Source: Prorocentrum cordatum
Lineage: Eukaryota; Sar; Dinophyceae; Prorocentrales; Prorocentraceae
Length of the DNA: 64,000 nucleotides
Direction: 5' to 3'
Assembly (NCBI GenBank): GCA_963575745.1
Contig: CAUYUJ010016060.1
Location: forward strand, 191,389-255,388
Shown: positions 11,895-22,673 of the stretch, piece after piece
How positions within the stretch are numbered: position 1 is the first letter of the stretch
How the letters are laid out: the number at the start of each line of letters is the position of its first letter
Made by a program: the position numbers and the translations under genes
The notes under the pieces: model-generated
The model's database searches: none
What the model was told of the DNA's origin: nothing
Seen by the model: the letters and a program-made list of their open reading frames with translations, nothing else

Positions 11895-12065
11895 AAATAG
11901 CATCAAGTCGGCCTCTCCCTCTACAGGAGGAATCTCAAAACATATGTTAAAAGTAGTATGGGGGGCGCTTTCTAAACATAATGTTTGTTAATTTGTCCGT
12001 ATTTGATTTTTTTGTTCGTCCAAAATCCCCCCTGTAGAGGGACAGGCCCGACCTTAAAATAGTAG
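11895..12065. mobile_element. Putative MITE with inverted termini
   Basis: The left end (about 11895-11935) and the reverse complement of the right end (about 12020-12065) both contain GTCGG-CCT-TCCCTCTACAGG. They flank an AT-richer centre that differs from its GC-rich surroundings. About 170 bp in all. No clear target duplication was seen. Confidence 0.45.
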
Positions 12066-12319
12066 ATTAAACTAATGGTGTGGTTCGCCTGGAGGATGCA
12101 TGGCGGAAGCCGACGGAAGCCAGAGTGGACCCCCAAGAGAGGCCAACATCGGCGAGCCCCAGACATCCTGAGCTGGCAATGTGTGGGCCGACCCTGTGCC
12201 GGTCCAGCTCGCGCACGGCCTGCCGGAGCTGGAGGCTTGAGAGGCCGAGTTGCGCGTCTGCTGATCCGAGCCCGCAGTGGGGGCCAGCTGCATGCCGCAG
12301 TTCTCGCGCCCGCCCTTTC

Positions 12320-12486
12320 CAATGCCCCCTCTCTCAGGAGGAAAAAGAACACACAGACACAATGAATCGTCGATTCCCCCGAAAGAATGGGAAGATATGG
12401 GAAGTGGGGGGGAAGACGAAAACATGGGAAAATATGGGGGATCCTGTTATTTGTGTGTATTTATCTGTGTATCCCAAGGCCCCTTC
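12320..12486 (+). repeat. Short interspersed repeat, copy 1 of 3
   Basis: Shares with 49050-49215 and 50222-50330 the core CAGGAGG-AAA...ACACA-AGACACAA, then CGTCGATTCCCC, ATGGGAAAATATGGG and AAGTGGGGGG. Copies 1 and 2 continue through TGTGTATTTAT to a GGCCCCTT segment. No tRNA-like or protein-coding part was recognised. Confidence 0.75.
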
Positions 12487-12596
12487 ACGTCCGTCCGCTC
12501 CGAGCCTCCCCAGACCCGCCTCGCGCCGTGGAGCACACGCACGACCGCGCCACCCTTCGGGGGGGGCGGCTCCTCCGGCCCCTGGGGAGCCCCTCG

Positions 12597-12805
12597 CAGA
12601 CTGGAACATACACCCTACCAGCGGAGGGTAGTTTTTCAATCCCACGCCTTGTTCGGGGTCAGGGACGACGTCGGGGTGGTGTGGTGTATACTTTTCCCCC
12701 GCTTTCCAGGGGAAACAGCGACACATGTATACACCAGGATCCCGTATACACCAGAATCCGCGTTCCTGTGCGAATTTCAGCGCAGGGCCGGGAAACGCGT
12801 CGGTG
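12597..12805 (+). repeat. ~175-bp dispersed repeat, copy 2
   Basis: Second copy of the repeat at 11582-11757, with an extra segment containing two GTATACACCAG words. Confidence 0.7.
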
Positions 12806-13229
12806 TATAGAGTTCGTTCCCCTACTTGCAGGGCCGCGGGGTCGTCCTAACAAAACGGCTCGGGGCCCGATTCCGTGTTGGGCTGTCTTCAGGTAGCGGC
12901 GCGACGGGCGAGGCGGGGCCGACCTCGGGGACACGGTCTCTCTGGCGAGCGGCGGGGCTTCCTGCGAAGCCTTCTGGTGGAAAGCGTGCCGGAAGTCAGC
13001 TCCTGACGCGCACGATCTTCGATTGTTTCGATGCTGTCGACGTCGTTCACGCCATACACTGGCTCGCCGGCGGCGAGGGTTTCGATCGATCGAGGTCGAG
13101 GGCGAGCCGGGGCAGGCTGTCATGTTGTCCCAAGCAACGGGCTCGGAGGAACCAGCCTGCCAGCAGCCCTGGGGGAAGAGCGGTGCCGTTTTGCCCCGTC
13201 AGGAACAGATCACCACTGGAGGGGTCCTG

Positions 13230-13295
13230 AGGGAAAAAGGTTTTGGACTCCAAGGCTTTCCCCAGGACCAGTTCTTCATCCCGAGGCGCTTTGAA
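13230..13295 (-). repeat. Short dispersed repeat (inverted relative to 49795-49840)
   Basis: Its reverse complement begins CGGGATGAAGAACTGGTCCT and resembles 49795-49840 and, more weakly, 53095-53140. The rest of 12806-13690 holds no recognisable gene; CCCGGGTTTGCC-like words near 13500 recur at 50540-50700. Confidence 0.5.
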
Positions 13296-13689
13296 GGGTC
13301 CGCACCCCTGGAGGTTCCCAGGGTCCCGAACACGAACAAGCACCAGTGGCACTCTTTCTCTCCCTGACCCGTTTCGTTCGTGCGAAGCAGGGGCCCTTGT
13401 TTGCATGCCACCATCCAGGGCTACCTCGTGGCTCGCCCTCTCGCGAAGCACCGTATATTCATACGCTTGATGGAGTTACCCCTGAATCGGGGGAGCGTAA
13501 GACCCGGGTTTGCCGGGACTCGGGTTCGCCATCGTTTTTTGACGACCGCGACTCGGACTTTGACGAGGAGGAGTTTCGTGGGATGTCTGCAGCGGGAGGC
13601 CTCGTCAAAATGCAGGCTCGGCCTCGTCATTTTTTTGACGACCTCGTCGGGGATTTCCTAGTCCCCTGTACCCGGGTCTTACGCCCCCC

Positions 13690-14165
13690 TGACTGAAGTG
13701 CCCCGCCTCCATGCCACTTCTCCTCCTCCTCCGAGCCCCCCCCCTCGCATTCCTTCTGTTCCCCCCCCCCTCCCTCTCCTCCCCCTTGTCCACCCTCCCC
13801 CTCTTCCTCCTCCTCCTCCTCCTCCACCATGCTCCTCCTCCTCCTCCTCCTCCTCCTCCTCCTCCTCCTCCTCCTCCTCCTCCTCCTCCTCCTCCTCCTC
13901 CTCCTCCACCATGCTCCTCCTTCCCTCGTCGCCATCCTCCCACTTCCTCTTCCTCCTTAAGCTCCTCCTCCTCCCCCTCCTTCCCCGTTGTCCTTTTCCC
14001 TCCTCCCCTCTCTTCTCTCCCCATGTTCCTCTGCCCCCCTCCCTCGCACTCCGCCTCCCCCTGTGCCCTGCGACGTCCAAGCACGGACGTCCGCCCGAGG
14101 GGGGCCCACGTGCTGCTCGTAGCCATCTTCGTCTACTTGGCACCGCTGGGAGATGGGCAGGTGTG
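13690..14165. repeat. Pyrimidine-rich tract with (CTC)n core
   Basis: A nearly pure pyrimidine stretch with an uninterrupted CTC/CCT run at about 13801-13916. Open frames through it (poly-Ser, poly-Pro, poly-Leu) are artefacts of the repeat. Confidence 0.85.
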
Positions 14166-14267
14166 AGAGGGGAGGCGCAGAAGGGGATCATGACGAGGAA
14201 GGGCGGAGGCGGTGGTAGAGGGGTCGGGTGATATGCAGATGGAAGGTATACAATTCAAGAGAAGGAG

Positions 14268-14750
14268 TAGGGAGAGAGAAAGAGAGAGAGAGGGGGAGAG
14301 AAAGAAAGAGAGAGGTAGAGAGAGAGAGAGAGAGAGCGCAACAGTTCGGACGGCAGTTCGTCCAGGATTAGCAGGTCTCGACTGCCGCTCAGGCCTGCCT
14401 CACATTGGCGGGAGGTGCCGCAGATCGAACAGGGGCGAGGAAAAACACCCTCCCCCATGGCGCGGACTAAAGGGGTCCCCGACTGAAAGAAAACGGGTCT
14501 GTGGCGTTTCGGGCATGGTAAGGTCAGCGTGTGATTAACAAGTGACCAGACCCCCCCCCCTCCCCCCGGTGCTGATGAATAGACCCCGCGTGGCGCGATT
14601 TTTTTTGATCACGTGCGCCAGGCGGGAGGAGGAGAGAGGAGAGAGGAGGGGGAGGGAGGAGAAGAAGGATGAGGAGGAGAAGGAGGAGGAGGAGGACGAG
14701 GAAGATGAGCAGGAGAGGGAGGAGGAGGAGGAGGAGGAGGAGGAGGACTA
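14268..14750. repeat. (GA)n and (GGA)n purine tracts
   Basis: A (GA)n run at 14268-14336 and a GGA-rich run at about 14620-14748, separated by ~280 bp of unremarkable sequence. Confidence 0.85.
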
Positions 14751-16080
14751 CCCGCCTTGCTCGGGTCGGACGCAAGGCTGGAGAAGGAAAGGGGGGGTAC
14801 AAAGCCTGCTACGCGGCGCAGCTAGCCCGCCTTGCCCGCAGGCTCGCATCGGCTCGACAGAAAGAGTGGCGCCCTGGCTCGCCCTTGTCTCCAAACACCC
14901 CCTCTTGCCCCTCGTTGGCGGCCGGGCGTCAGCGCCAATCACCAGCGCCACCTCGTTGATTTTCAATCTGGCGGACGCCACCCCGCGATTCGCCCGAGCA
15001 TGGGGACGATTTGTTAAGGGCGATCCCAACGGATTCGTTAACCACAAGCTGGAATGAACCATCGCTTGCGCACCCGAGCGAAAGGCGTCGGCTTCAAGCG
15101 CGTTTTGGCTTGCGCGCCTCGGCACCTCAGTGAACCTTGGTGCCGCCTTGGGGCAACCCCGGGCGGCCCAGTCGAACGCCGCGGAACGGTTGTCGGATAT
15201 TCGCGCAGCGCACACGAGAGAGGAAAGACAAACATTGGTGTGCTAGCGGTGAGCTTCGAGGTTCGCCTGCAAACCGGTCTGGAGAGCGACCCCGATAGAG
15301 GTGGTCGGACGGAACGCCTGTTGCGGGCCGTTCCATGCGGGCTAAATTCGCCGGAACTCGTCCAGCTGAGGGCTAAACTGTTCTTGGATGGTAGAAACTG
15401 ACTTGCGCAAAGTTAATGGCACGCTGTTGCAGCGCCGTGGTGCTAGCGATGAAGACCGCTCGCCGTTTCAGGTTTCCGATGTTGCTGTTGTCTGGCAGCC
15501 ATGAAGTGCTGCGCCAAGGCGTGCTTGCGATCAGTTCGCTGCATTGGTATTCCCCCGGTGCCTACGTTTTCTTGGGTGGTAGAACGCTCGCCAGTCCCCG
15601 TACCTTGATGGGCGGGGAATGCGACATGGTGGCTATGCGGTGTGGCCGCGGAGACGGGGTCCTGGTGGAGTTGCGCCTCTGGGCAGACACAGGCATGGGA
15701 GGAGGAGCGGACGACAAGAAGGAGGAATGATGGATAACGACTTGCAAGGATGGGGGCGAGGTAGCTGGTGGAGAGATCAACGGGGAGAGAGATGAAGGAA
15801 AGACAGAAAGGAGACGCGGCGGCAATAGAGCGCCTTATTCTCAATCAGGCAGACACAATATACGATCAACACGTTCCAGGGCCTTCTTTCAGCGCTCCTG
15901 AGCACACTGGAACCGCCTCGTCGCCCGATACACTTGACGGACTTGCCGACTTCCAGGGATTAACCGTCTGATATGTTTCTGTCATAGCCAGAGTTTTTTT
16001 TGTTTCGCGAGGCGCATGGGATTTCCTGACTGACCGACTGACTGATTGAATGGTCGCACCGATTAGCAGGGAATTGCGTG
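14751..16080. other. Intergenic sequence, origin unclear
   Basis: Less skewed in composition than its surroundings. Frames at 14748-15215 (minus) and 15054-15401 (plus) overlap each other and neither shows a motif I recognise. I could not identify rRNA or tRNA in it. Confidence 0.3.
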
Positions 16081-16084
16081 TTTC

Positions 16085-16500
16085 GGCTAACGGGTATGCC
16101 TGCTATTGGGCAACCAATCGCAGGCAGCTTGGTCATCGGCCGCGTTGTGCGCAACCTTCCCTTCGGCGCAACCGATCCTTCTCGGCCGCCGAGTGCGCAA
16201 CCCACGTAGCTGGCGAAAGCACTGGCGGCTTTGTGCTCCGCCGCCGAGTGCAGAACCCATGGTGCAACCGACGGCAGGCCGTTTTGTCCTCGATCGCCGA
16301 GTGCGCCACCTGTGGGGCAACCACTAGCCTGCGGTTGTGGTCTCGACCGCCGAGTACGCAGCCCAGGGCGCAACCAACAGCAGGCCGTTTTGCAACCGGC
16401 CGCCGGGTGCGCAACCAAGGACGCAATCACTTAGCAGTATTGCCATGGCATATGATTCGGCAGCCGAGTTCTCAACCCATGGCGCACCTCGAAGATCGGG
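16085..16500 (+). repeat. Degenerate ~55-bp tandem repeat
   Basis: Seven or so degenerate units built on GCCGAGTGCGCAACC and GGCAGGCCGTTTTG. Both strands read open only because the unit happens to lack stops. Confidence 0.65.
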
Positions 16501-19290
16501 CGGGTGGTAGTGGGCGTGACTTGAATGGGGTGTTAGTGAGGTAGCAAATCGTGGTCGGAAGATGTATGGCCACTGCCCCCGCGCGCGCACGTCGTTCCCG
16601 ATCAGCTTGTCCGTCGGGGCGGTGTGCAAGCATCGCGTCTCCAGGGGATGCCATTTTGTTGTACATAACCCCCTTTCCATTGCCTTGTGCCGGACCAGCT
16701 TGTTTGTGAGGTGGTGTACACATGTCGTGTTCCCAATCATGGGAGCCTTGCTTGGCCTCGCAATTCCGGTTTTAGAGTGCCTCAGCGTCGGTGAGCGTTT
16801 GGTAATCGATTGGGTAGCGCCGATTTAGCGTCGATTCGCATCGATGAGCTTCGATTGAGCGTCGACTTAGCGTCGGCTAACGTCTAGCATGGTCAGAGCA
16901 TGGCGCATCCCAAAGCGCAACCCGTAGATGGCGCAAACCATACGACATTGAATTTCAAGAGGTCTGCGCAGATCTCTTGGGTTGGCGCTGAACTCTGGAC
17001 CCCTCTCTCTACACCTCTGGGCGGCTCGCTGGGCCTTCCTCCTCCACCTCTCTCCACCTCCTCGCCCAGCCTTCAGGTTCACGCACATTCAGGTGCAACG
17101 GGGGAATTCGGCTGGGAGACCCTGGGCAGCCCGTCTTGATCAGCCTGGTCATGGTCCACAGCCTGGCGAGGTGAACCCAGTCTGGCGGCGCTGCCGCTGT
17201 GGCATGATTCACAGTCGGCCAGGCACTGGACGGACCGCGCCTCGCGCGCGTGGTCGTTGCAGATGTCATGATTCGTTTTCGCGGATGCCGACATCGCTCA
17301 AACGCATGGTCGTATTGTTGCGTCCAGCTTGGAGGGGAAGCCAAAGGGGATGGGCCTTCTGAGCAGTTGTTTAAAGTTTTCCCCGAAGACACAGGGCCTC
17401 TGAGCAGCCCCGCCGCATTCTCAGAGGGCCTTCTCTTTCTCCCCCTCGCTCGCCGCCGACTACTGCTCAAGGATGCCTTGCAGGAGGAGGTGTCTTAGAC
17501 TGCAGCCGACGAGACGCATGGCACAGGCGAGCTGGCCAGCGGAAATGCGCGGAGGGCGGACGTCGAAAGGGAGGAATGCTTCTCTCGCAGAAGGTGCTGG
17601 AGGCGGACGAGCCTACGAGAACGCTAGGCGCGATGCTCCTTGTTTCAGAGGACGAGGAGGTTTCCATACCGCTGCCTTTCCCTTGTGCTCCTCTTTTTCG
17701 GCCTCCTGGGAGGCCCTTGTCGCCTCCGCTGGATTCGTCTCGAAATCCTTGTCAGAACGCACCCCAGGAGAGGGCCGTGGCGCAGCGGTATTGGGTGTCC
17801 CCATTTTTGCATGGCGCGACGATTGGAAACATCGAGCACTCAGTGGCGACGGCCGACAGCCTGCCAGAAGTTCTGGGAGATGGGAAGATGTTGTTCAACT
17901 AGAGCGGCCCCGCACCGTGCAGGTTTCGGTGATTTGGCCCGTGGCTCGGCGGGTGCGCTCTGTACGGCTCGAGGCCTTCGACGCCGCCCGTGGCAGAGAT
18001 CCGTTTGCAGAAGGCCGCACAGACCAAGATGTTGGGCTGGATCCGCCGCTCCAAGCGCTCGCCAAAAGAGCTGCGGCATGAGTGGGCGCCTGGACTACGA
18101 GCAGGGCGTGGGACCATGCGCAGACTCTGGGTACACGAAGCCCAGGCCGTTCTGCACGAGCCGCCCCGGAGTCGCCACACTGCTCGGTGGTGCCGCTCTC
18201 GCCGGCCCGCTCTTGCGCGGGCCGCCCGGCATCGCCGGCATGCGCCGCCTCTTGGCTGCACCGTGGCTGCACCGCCCGGTGCCCTCTGTGCGGGCCGTGC
18301 AGCTCCCTCCCCCACGCCCGGCCGTGGTCGAGGTCCTGGACCGCCCCCCTGGGGCTGCTGGCGGGGCCGCCGCCCTCGCGACGCAGCGTGTCCACACATA
18401 GTCTTCCTCGAGTGGGTCGTTCCCGAGCTCGCCGCCTTGCCGACGTGGCGCGCGACTGGTGGCCAGCTATGCAGCGCGGCGTGCGCCCGCAGCGTGCGAC
18501 ACTTAGAGTACACATCCGGCGTTGTGGTGCTACATTCGGCGTTGTCTTATCCGCAGGCGGCGCTGTCATGTTCTCGTTCTCGGCCTTCTCACTGCTGTTG
18601 TACCTTCTTCGGTGCGTGTACCAGCGGCGCTTGTGCGGAGTACGAACACATTGTCGCTTTTTGTCAGTCCTGTTCGGCGTTGCGCTTGACTGCAGGTGCG
18701 TCCAGCGCGCAGGAGCCACAACTCGACATACAGGAGTCGCACTTGCCAGTGGTTCGCGGTGACGCTGAGGCCCGTTTCTTCTCTCGTCGTTTGCCTCATT
18801 TCGTCTTGACTCTTCGTTATTTCGTCTTCTCTCCCTTATCCTTTCTCCCGCATTGTCGTGTCTGCGCGTTGTGGCCGTCGTTACTTCCCCCTCGGCCTCG
18901 GTTTCCTCCTCTTCTCCCTCGTTCACTCGTCGTCCTCGGGCTTTTTCTGAAGCTAGAGAGAAGTGGCTGGCCTGCGCGGAAAAGCAGACTGGGTATACAA
19001 GGGTAGCCAGAGGCGCACAGAAATGGTCTTGGGTCGGTCGCGTGTTCCGCGTGGACGGAGGACGCGGCGAAGCACAATATCCCAAATTGGCTTGCTAACG
19101 AGGCCATCCTAGGGCCCGCGACTGACATGGTAAAACCAGCTGCGGCAGTACGCTGCCAACGCAGGCGAGCGACGTTGGACAGCGCCGGCCGGCAACGGAG
19201 CGGGATGGTCGGGGAACGCGAACGATGTCGCCACATGACCCAAAATTATGCTAACGGAGTTCCCCACATAAAGATGTTACGGGGTTCCAT
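16501..19290. other. Intergenic sequence with a possible LINE remnant
   Basis: No supported gene. Short GATTTAGCGTCGATT-like words repeat at 16800-16890. A segment at 17990-18100 (plus) reads EIRLQKAAQTKMLGWIRRSK, reminiscent of the post-RT region of LINE proteins, but no RT motif accompanies it. Confidence 0.3.
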
Positions 19291-19295
19291 TGCTT

Positions 19296-20592
19296 CTTGT
19301 CTGCGCTCTGGTGGGGCCTCCCTGGAGTGGTGGGAGGGGCACGAAACCTGATGAATAATATGGTGTGCGAATACCCTGCCCGCTCTGGTGGGGCCTCCCT
19401 GGAGGGGTGAGGGGGGCACGAAACCTGATAAATAATATGGTGTACGGATACCCTGCCCGCTCTGGTGGGGCCTCCCTGGAGGGGTGGGAGGGGCACGACA
19501 CCTGATAAATAACATGGTGTGCGAATACCCTGCCCGCTCTGGTGGGGCCTCCCTGGAGGGGCGGGAACGGCACGAAACCTAATAATAAATATGGCGTGCG
19601 AATACCCTGCCCGCTCTGGCGGGGCCTCCCTGGAGTGGCGGGAGGGGCACGAAACCTGATAAATAATATGGTGTGCGAATGCCCTGCCCGCTCTGGTGGG
19701 GCCTCCCTGGAGGGGTGGGAGGGGCATGAAACCTGATAAAAAATATGGTGTGCGAATACCCTGCCCGCTCTGGCGGGGCCTCCCTGGAGGGGCGGGATGG
19801 GCAGGATACCTGATAAATAACATGGTGTGCGAACACCCTTCCCGCTCTGGTGGGGCCTCCCTGGAGGGGTGGGATGGGGCACGAAACCTGATAAATAACA
19901 TGGTGTGCGAATACCCTGCTCGCTCAGGCGGGGCCTCCCTGGAGGGATGGGTGGGGCAGGAAACCTGATAAATAACATGTGTGCGAATACCCTGCGAATA
20001 CCCCTCTCAGGCGGGGGAGGGTGGGAGGGGCATGGTGTGCGAATAATCAAATAACCTGATAAATAATGGTGTGCGAATACCCTGCTCGCTCAGGCGGGGC
20101 CCCCTGGAGGGGTGGGAGGGGCACGAAACCTGATAAATAACATGGTGTGCGAATACCCTGCTCGCTCAGGCGGGGCCTCCCTGGAGGGGTGGGAGGGGCA
20201 CGAAACCTGATAAATAACATGGTGTGCGAATACCCTGCTCGCTCAGGCGGGGCCTCCCTGGAGGGGTGGGAGGGGCACGAAACCTGATAAATAACATGGT
20301 GTGCGGCTCGCTCTCCCTGGAGGGGTGGGAGGGGCACGAAACCTGATAAATAACATGGTGTGCGAATACCCTGCTCGCTCAGGCGGGGCCTCCCTGGAGG
20401 GGTGGGAGGGGCACGAAACCTGATAAATAACATGGTGTGCGAATACCCTGCTCGCTCAGGCGGGGCCTCCCTGGAGGGGTGGGAGGGGCGCGAAACTTGA
20501 TAAATAACATGGTGTGCGAATACCCTGCTCGCTCAGGCGGGGCCTCCCTGGAGGGGTGGGAGGGGCACGAAACCTGATAAATAACATGGTGT
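19296..20592. repeat. ~77-bp satellite array, about 16-17 units
   Basis: Units contain GGGGCCTCCCTGGAGGGG, a GGCACGAAACCTGATAAATAA segment and ATGGTGTGCGAATACCCTG. The first units carry CCGCTCTGGTGG, whereas those after about 19915 carry TCGCTCAGGCGG, so the array has two homogenised blocks. Two units near 19985-20060 and 20300-20330 are truncated. Confidence 0.9.
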
Positions 20593-20596
20593 GAAG

Positions 20597-20700
20597 AAAG
20601 GCTTGGTATGGTATGGGATGGTGGATGCATGGTATGGTATGGTAAGGTATGGTATGGAGTGGCATGGTATTGGTATGGTATGATACAGTATGGGATGGTG
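20597..20700. repeat. GGTAT-based simple repeat
   Basis: Repeats of GGTATGGTAT and GGGATGGTGG directly after the satellite. Between here and the spliced-leader relict, the segment CACGATCCCGCGTGAG occurs twice (near 20830 and 20882). Confidence 0.75.
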
Positions 20701-20930
20701 GAGGAAGCGGGAGGAGGAGGAGGAGGAGGAGAAGAGGATGTTCTGGGAAAACAAGAACCCCACTCAGGATGTGGGGAACAAAGCGTCCGGGCGGAGATCG
20801 GAATGCGCGCGGAACGTGATGGCCTCCTCACACGATCCCGCGTGAGGAGGCAGCTTGCGGGTCGCCCTCACGCTCCTCCTCGCACGATCCCGCGTGAGCG
20901 GCTGGCCCAAGTTTGCCTCATCGATAGATT

Positions 20931-20951
20931 CCGTAGCCGTTTTGGCTCAAG
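20931..20951 (+). other. Relict dinoflagellate spliced leader (DinoSL)
   Basis: Twenty of 21 bases match the conserved dinoflagellate spliced leader; only the ninth base differs (G for A). A second partial leader word, TTTGGCTCAA, follows at 20965-20974. There is no GT splice donor after the leader, so this is not an SL RNA gene. The match marks a trans-spliced mRNA that was copied back into the genome, a process established for dinoflagellates. Confidence 0.9.
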
Positions 20952-21007
20952 GCTCAGGTCAAGCTTTGGCTCAATTTCAGGCCTCGCAGTATCGGTTACG
21001 AGCCGTG

Positions 21008-22615
21008 ATGCGGCGGCCGTTGCTCGAAACCGCCGCGTTGCCTCCCCAAAGCCGTTATGACATTCCTGGCGTCAATCTTGTATGCGGCTTGTTAGCACTT
21101 ATGACGAGGACGCACGATCCTGCATTTCAGTCTTCACCTTTCAGCCGGCGCGCTTGGCTCTGCAACATCGTTGCATGTTTTTATTGTTGTTTTGTACCAG
21201 GTGATGTGACATATAGTTTGCAGTATTGCATGTTCGACTTTGTTTATATCATGATTTGTATAGCGACGAAATTTGTGGTCCCCCCGCAGTCATGGTGGAC
21301 GGATGCCGTAATTGTGGCGGCAGGGGTTGTAATGTCTTGTCTTTTTTGCGAGTTTCATGACGCAGGTTGGCAGACTATGTTGCTATCTTGTCAGATCGGT
21401 CAGTCGCTCATCCTGCTTCTGGCTGGCGTTCATTTGGAGTTTTGTCTTTCAGGTAATCTCGCTGCATGTTTGGTCGCCGTCGTGCTCGTCGGGTTGAATC
21501 CCTTCGTGAGTGCCTGTTATTGCATGGTGTTATGCATTATTTCGATTGTATGGTTCGTGGGCATATCGTGGGGTGCTCTATATGTGTATTCATTGCGAGC
21601 AGATCTGGAGCGGCTAATCGAAAATTCTTATGGAATTGCTACATTGGAGCTCCCAAGCGGGATTATAATTTCAGCGTGCCCTCGATTTCACCAGATGGTC
21701 GCGGTCGAATGTGTGATAGGTCAACAATTTCGGAGTTTTCTAATTCTTGATGATCGCGCAAGGTTGGATGATATGTTGTCATCTGCAATCGACAACGTTT
21801 TCATATCTATATTGGCCACCATTCAACATCCTAATGGCCGTTCTCTGGATGCGGTGTTAGTTCCTTACAGCGGGAACTCCAACACAGTGAAGGTGTGTGT
21901 TCAATCCCAAGGCGAAGTTCGCCACGCGGACATCGAGGAATGGAGAAGCCCGACAGGAATCCCGCGTGAAACCATGGAGCCCTCAGTAGATTTTGCCACA
22001 GGGGTGTCATCCTTGAACTACGCATGGCAATGCCAACGTTGCCTCGCGTTCGCTCGTGACTGGGGGAACATCACAACATATTCTTCTGACGGCATCTCAT
22101 TGCATAGTTTTCCTCCAGCAGCGCCGCGATCTAACGCAGATCCTGGGCCTGGATTGCCGCTGCGCAGGGCGCTGCTGCGTAATGGTCATCACGAGTTGTT
22201 TCTCGCGGAATTGCAGAGGTGGCGTCCACTATTGTACCACGACGTTACATCCATTCTGCAGCAGTGGGATCATACTGCAACCCAGCTTGCGCCACAATTA
22301 CGGCAACTAGCAGAGCAGAGGCGCCGTGCGGAATTTGACGAGGCGAGCGCATTGATCGTAGATTTGCAACTTGTGGCTTTGCGTGTGTCGTCACAGTTCG
22401 GAACCAGGGGTTTGGGTATTGCGACGTGTTGGCCAATTGTGATCAGTTTTGTCCTTGGTGTTGATCCTCTTAACCATATCGTGACTGTTTGGCCTCTATT
22501 GCGGCTCGTTTCTCCGCCGCTGCCAGATCTCGAAAGCCACCGCGAGTGGACCGCGCGCGTGTGGACTATGATGGCGCGCCGCGTGCCGTGGGTGCCTCCA
22601 GAGGCTGGGTACTAG
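21008..22615 (+). CDS. Retroposed gene: multi-pass membrane protein with PAS-like domain
   Basis: An intronless frame of 535 codons. I chose the ATG at 21008 because it is the first in-frame ATG after the spliced-leader relict, 57 bases downstream; the frame is open further upstream through the leader. Residues about 45-195 contain several hydrophobic segments (CNIVACFYCCF, VIVAAGVVMSCLF, LILLLAGVHLEF, MVLCIISIVWFVGI), so five or six membrane spans are likely. From about 200 to 315 the pattern IENSYGIATLELPSGIII...FLILDDRARL...LVPYSG resembles a PAS sensor fold. The rest is hydrophilic with a helical, Gln/Arg-rich stretch and no catalytic motif. The region is visibly less GC-rich than its neighbours. 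A sensor role is inference; membrane PAS proteins are numerous in dinoflagellates. Confidence 0.8.
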   Translation: MRRPLLETAALPPQSRYDIPGVNLVCGLLALMTRTHDPAFQSSPFSRRAWLCNIVACFYCCFVPGDVTYSLQYCMFDFVYIMICIATKFVVPPQSWWTDAVIVAAGVVMSCLFCEFHDAGWQTMLLSCQIGQSLILLLAGVHLEFCLSGNLAACLVAVVLVGLNPFVSACYCMVLCIISIVWFVGISWGALYVYSLRADLERLIENSYGIATLELPSGIIISACPRFHQMVAVECVIGQQFRSFLILDDRARLDDMLSSAIDNVFISILATIQHPNGRSLDAVLVPYSGNSNTVKVCVQSQGEVRHADIEEWRSPTGIPRETMEPSVDFATGVSSLNYAWQCQRCLAFARDWGNITTYSSDGISLHSFPPAAPRSNADPGPGLPLRRALLRNGHHELFLAELQRWRPLLYHDVTSILQQWDHTATQLAPQLRQLAEQRRRAEFDEASALIVDLQLVALRVSSQFGTRGLGIATCWPIVISFVLGVDPLNHIVTVWPLLRLVSPPLPDLESHREWTARVWTMMARRVPWVPPEAGY

Positions 22616-22673
22616 CGCAGTCAGATCCATCGATCAAAAGAAAATGATACCAGAGAAAAACCTCAATCAGAAT

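Noticed and set aside
14748-15401. rRNA or bacterial insert
   Set aside because: Composition differs from the flanks, but I could not match any conserved rRNA word or recognisable bacterial protein.
19296-20592. CRISPR-like array
   Set aside because: The whole unit repeats, with no unique spacers alternating with a constant repeat, and the context is eukaryotic. It is a satellite.
20931-20951. Spliced leader RNA gene
   Set aside because: No GT donor follows the leader and no intron-like snRNA part is visible, while a long protein frame starts 57 bp downstream. A retroposed mRNA fits better.
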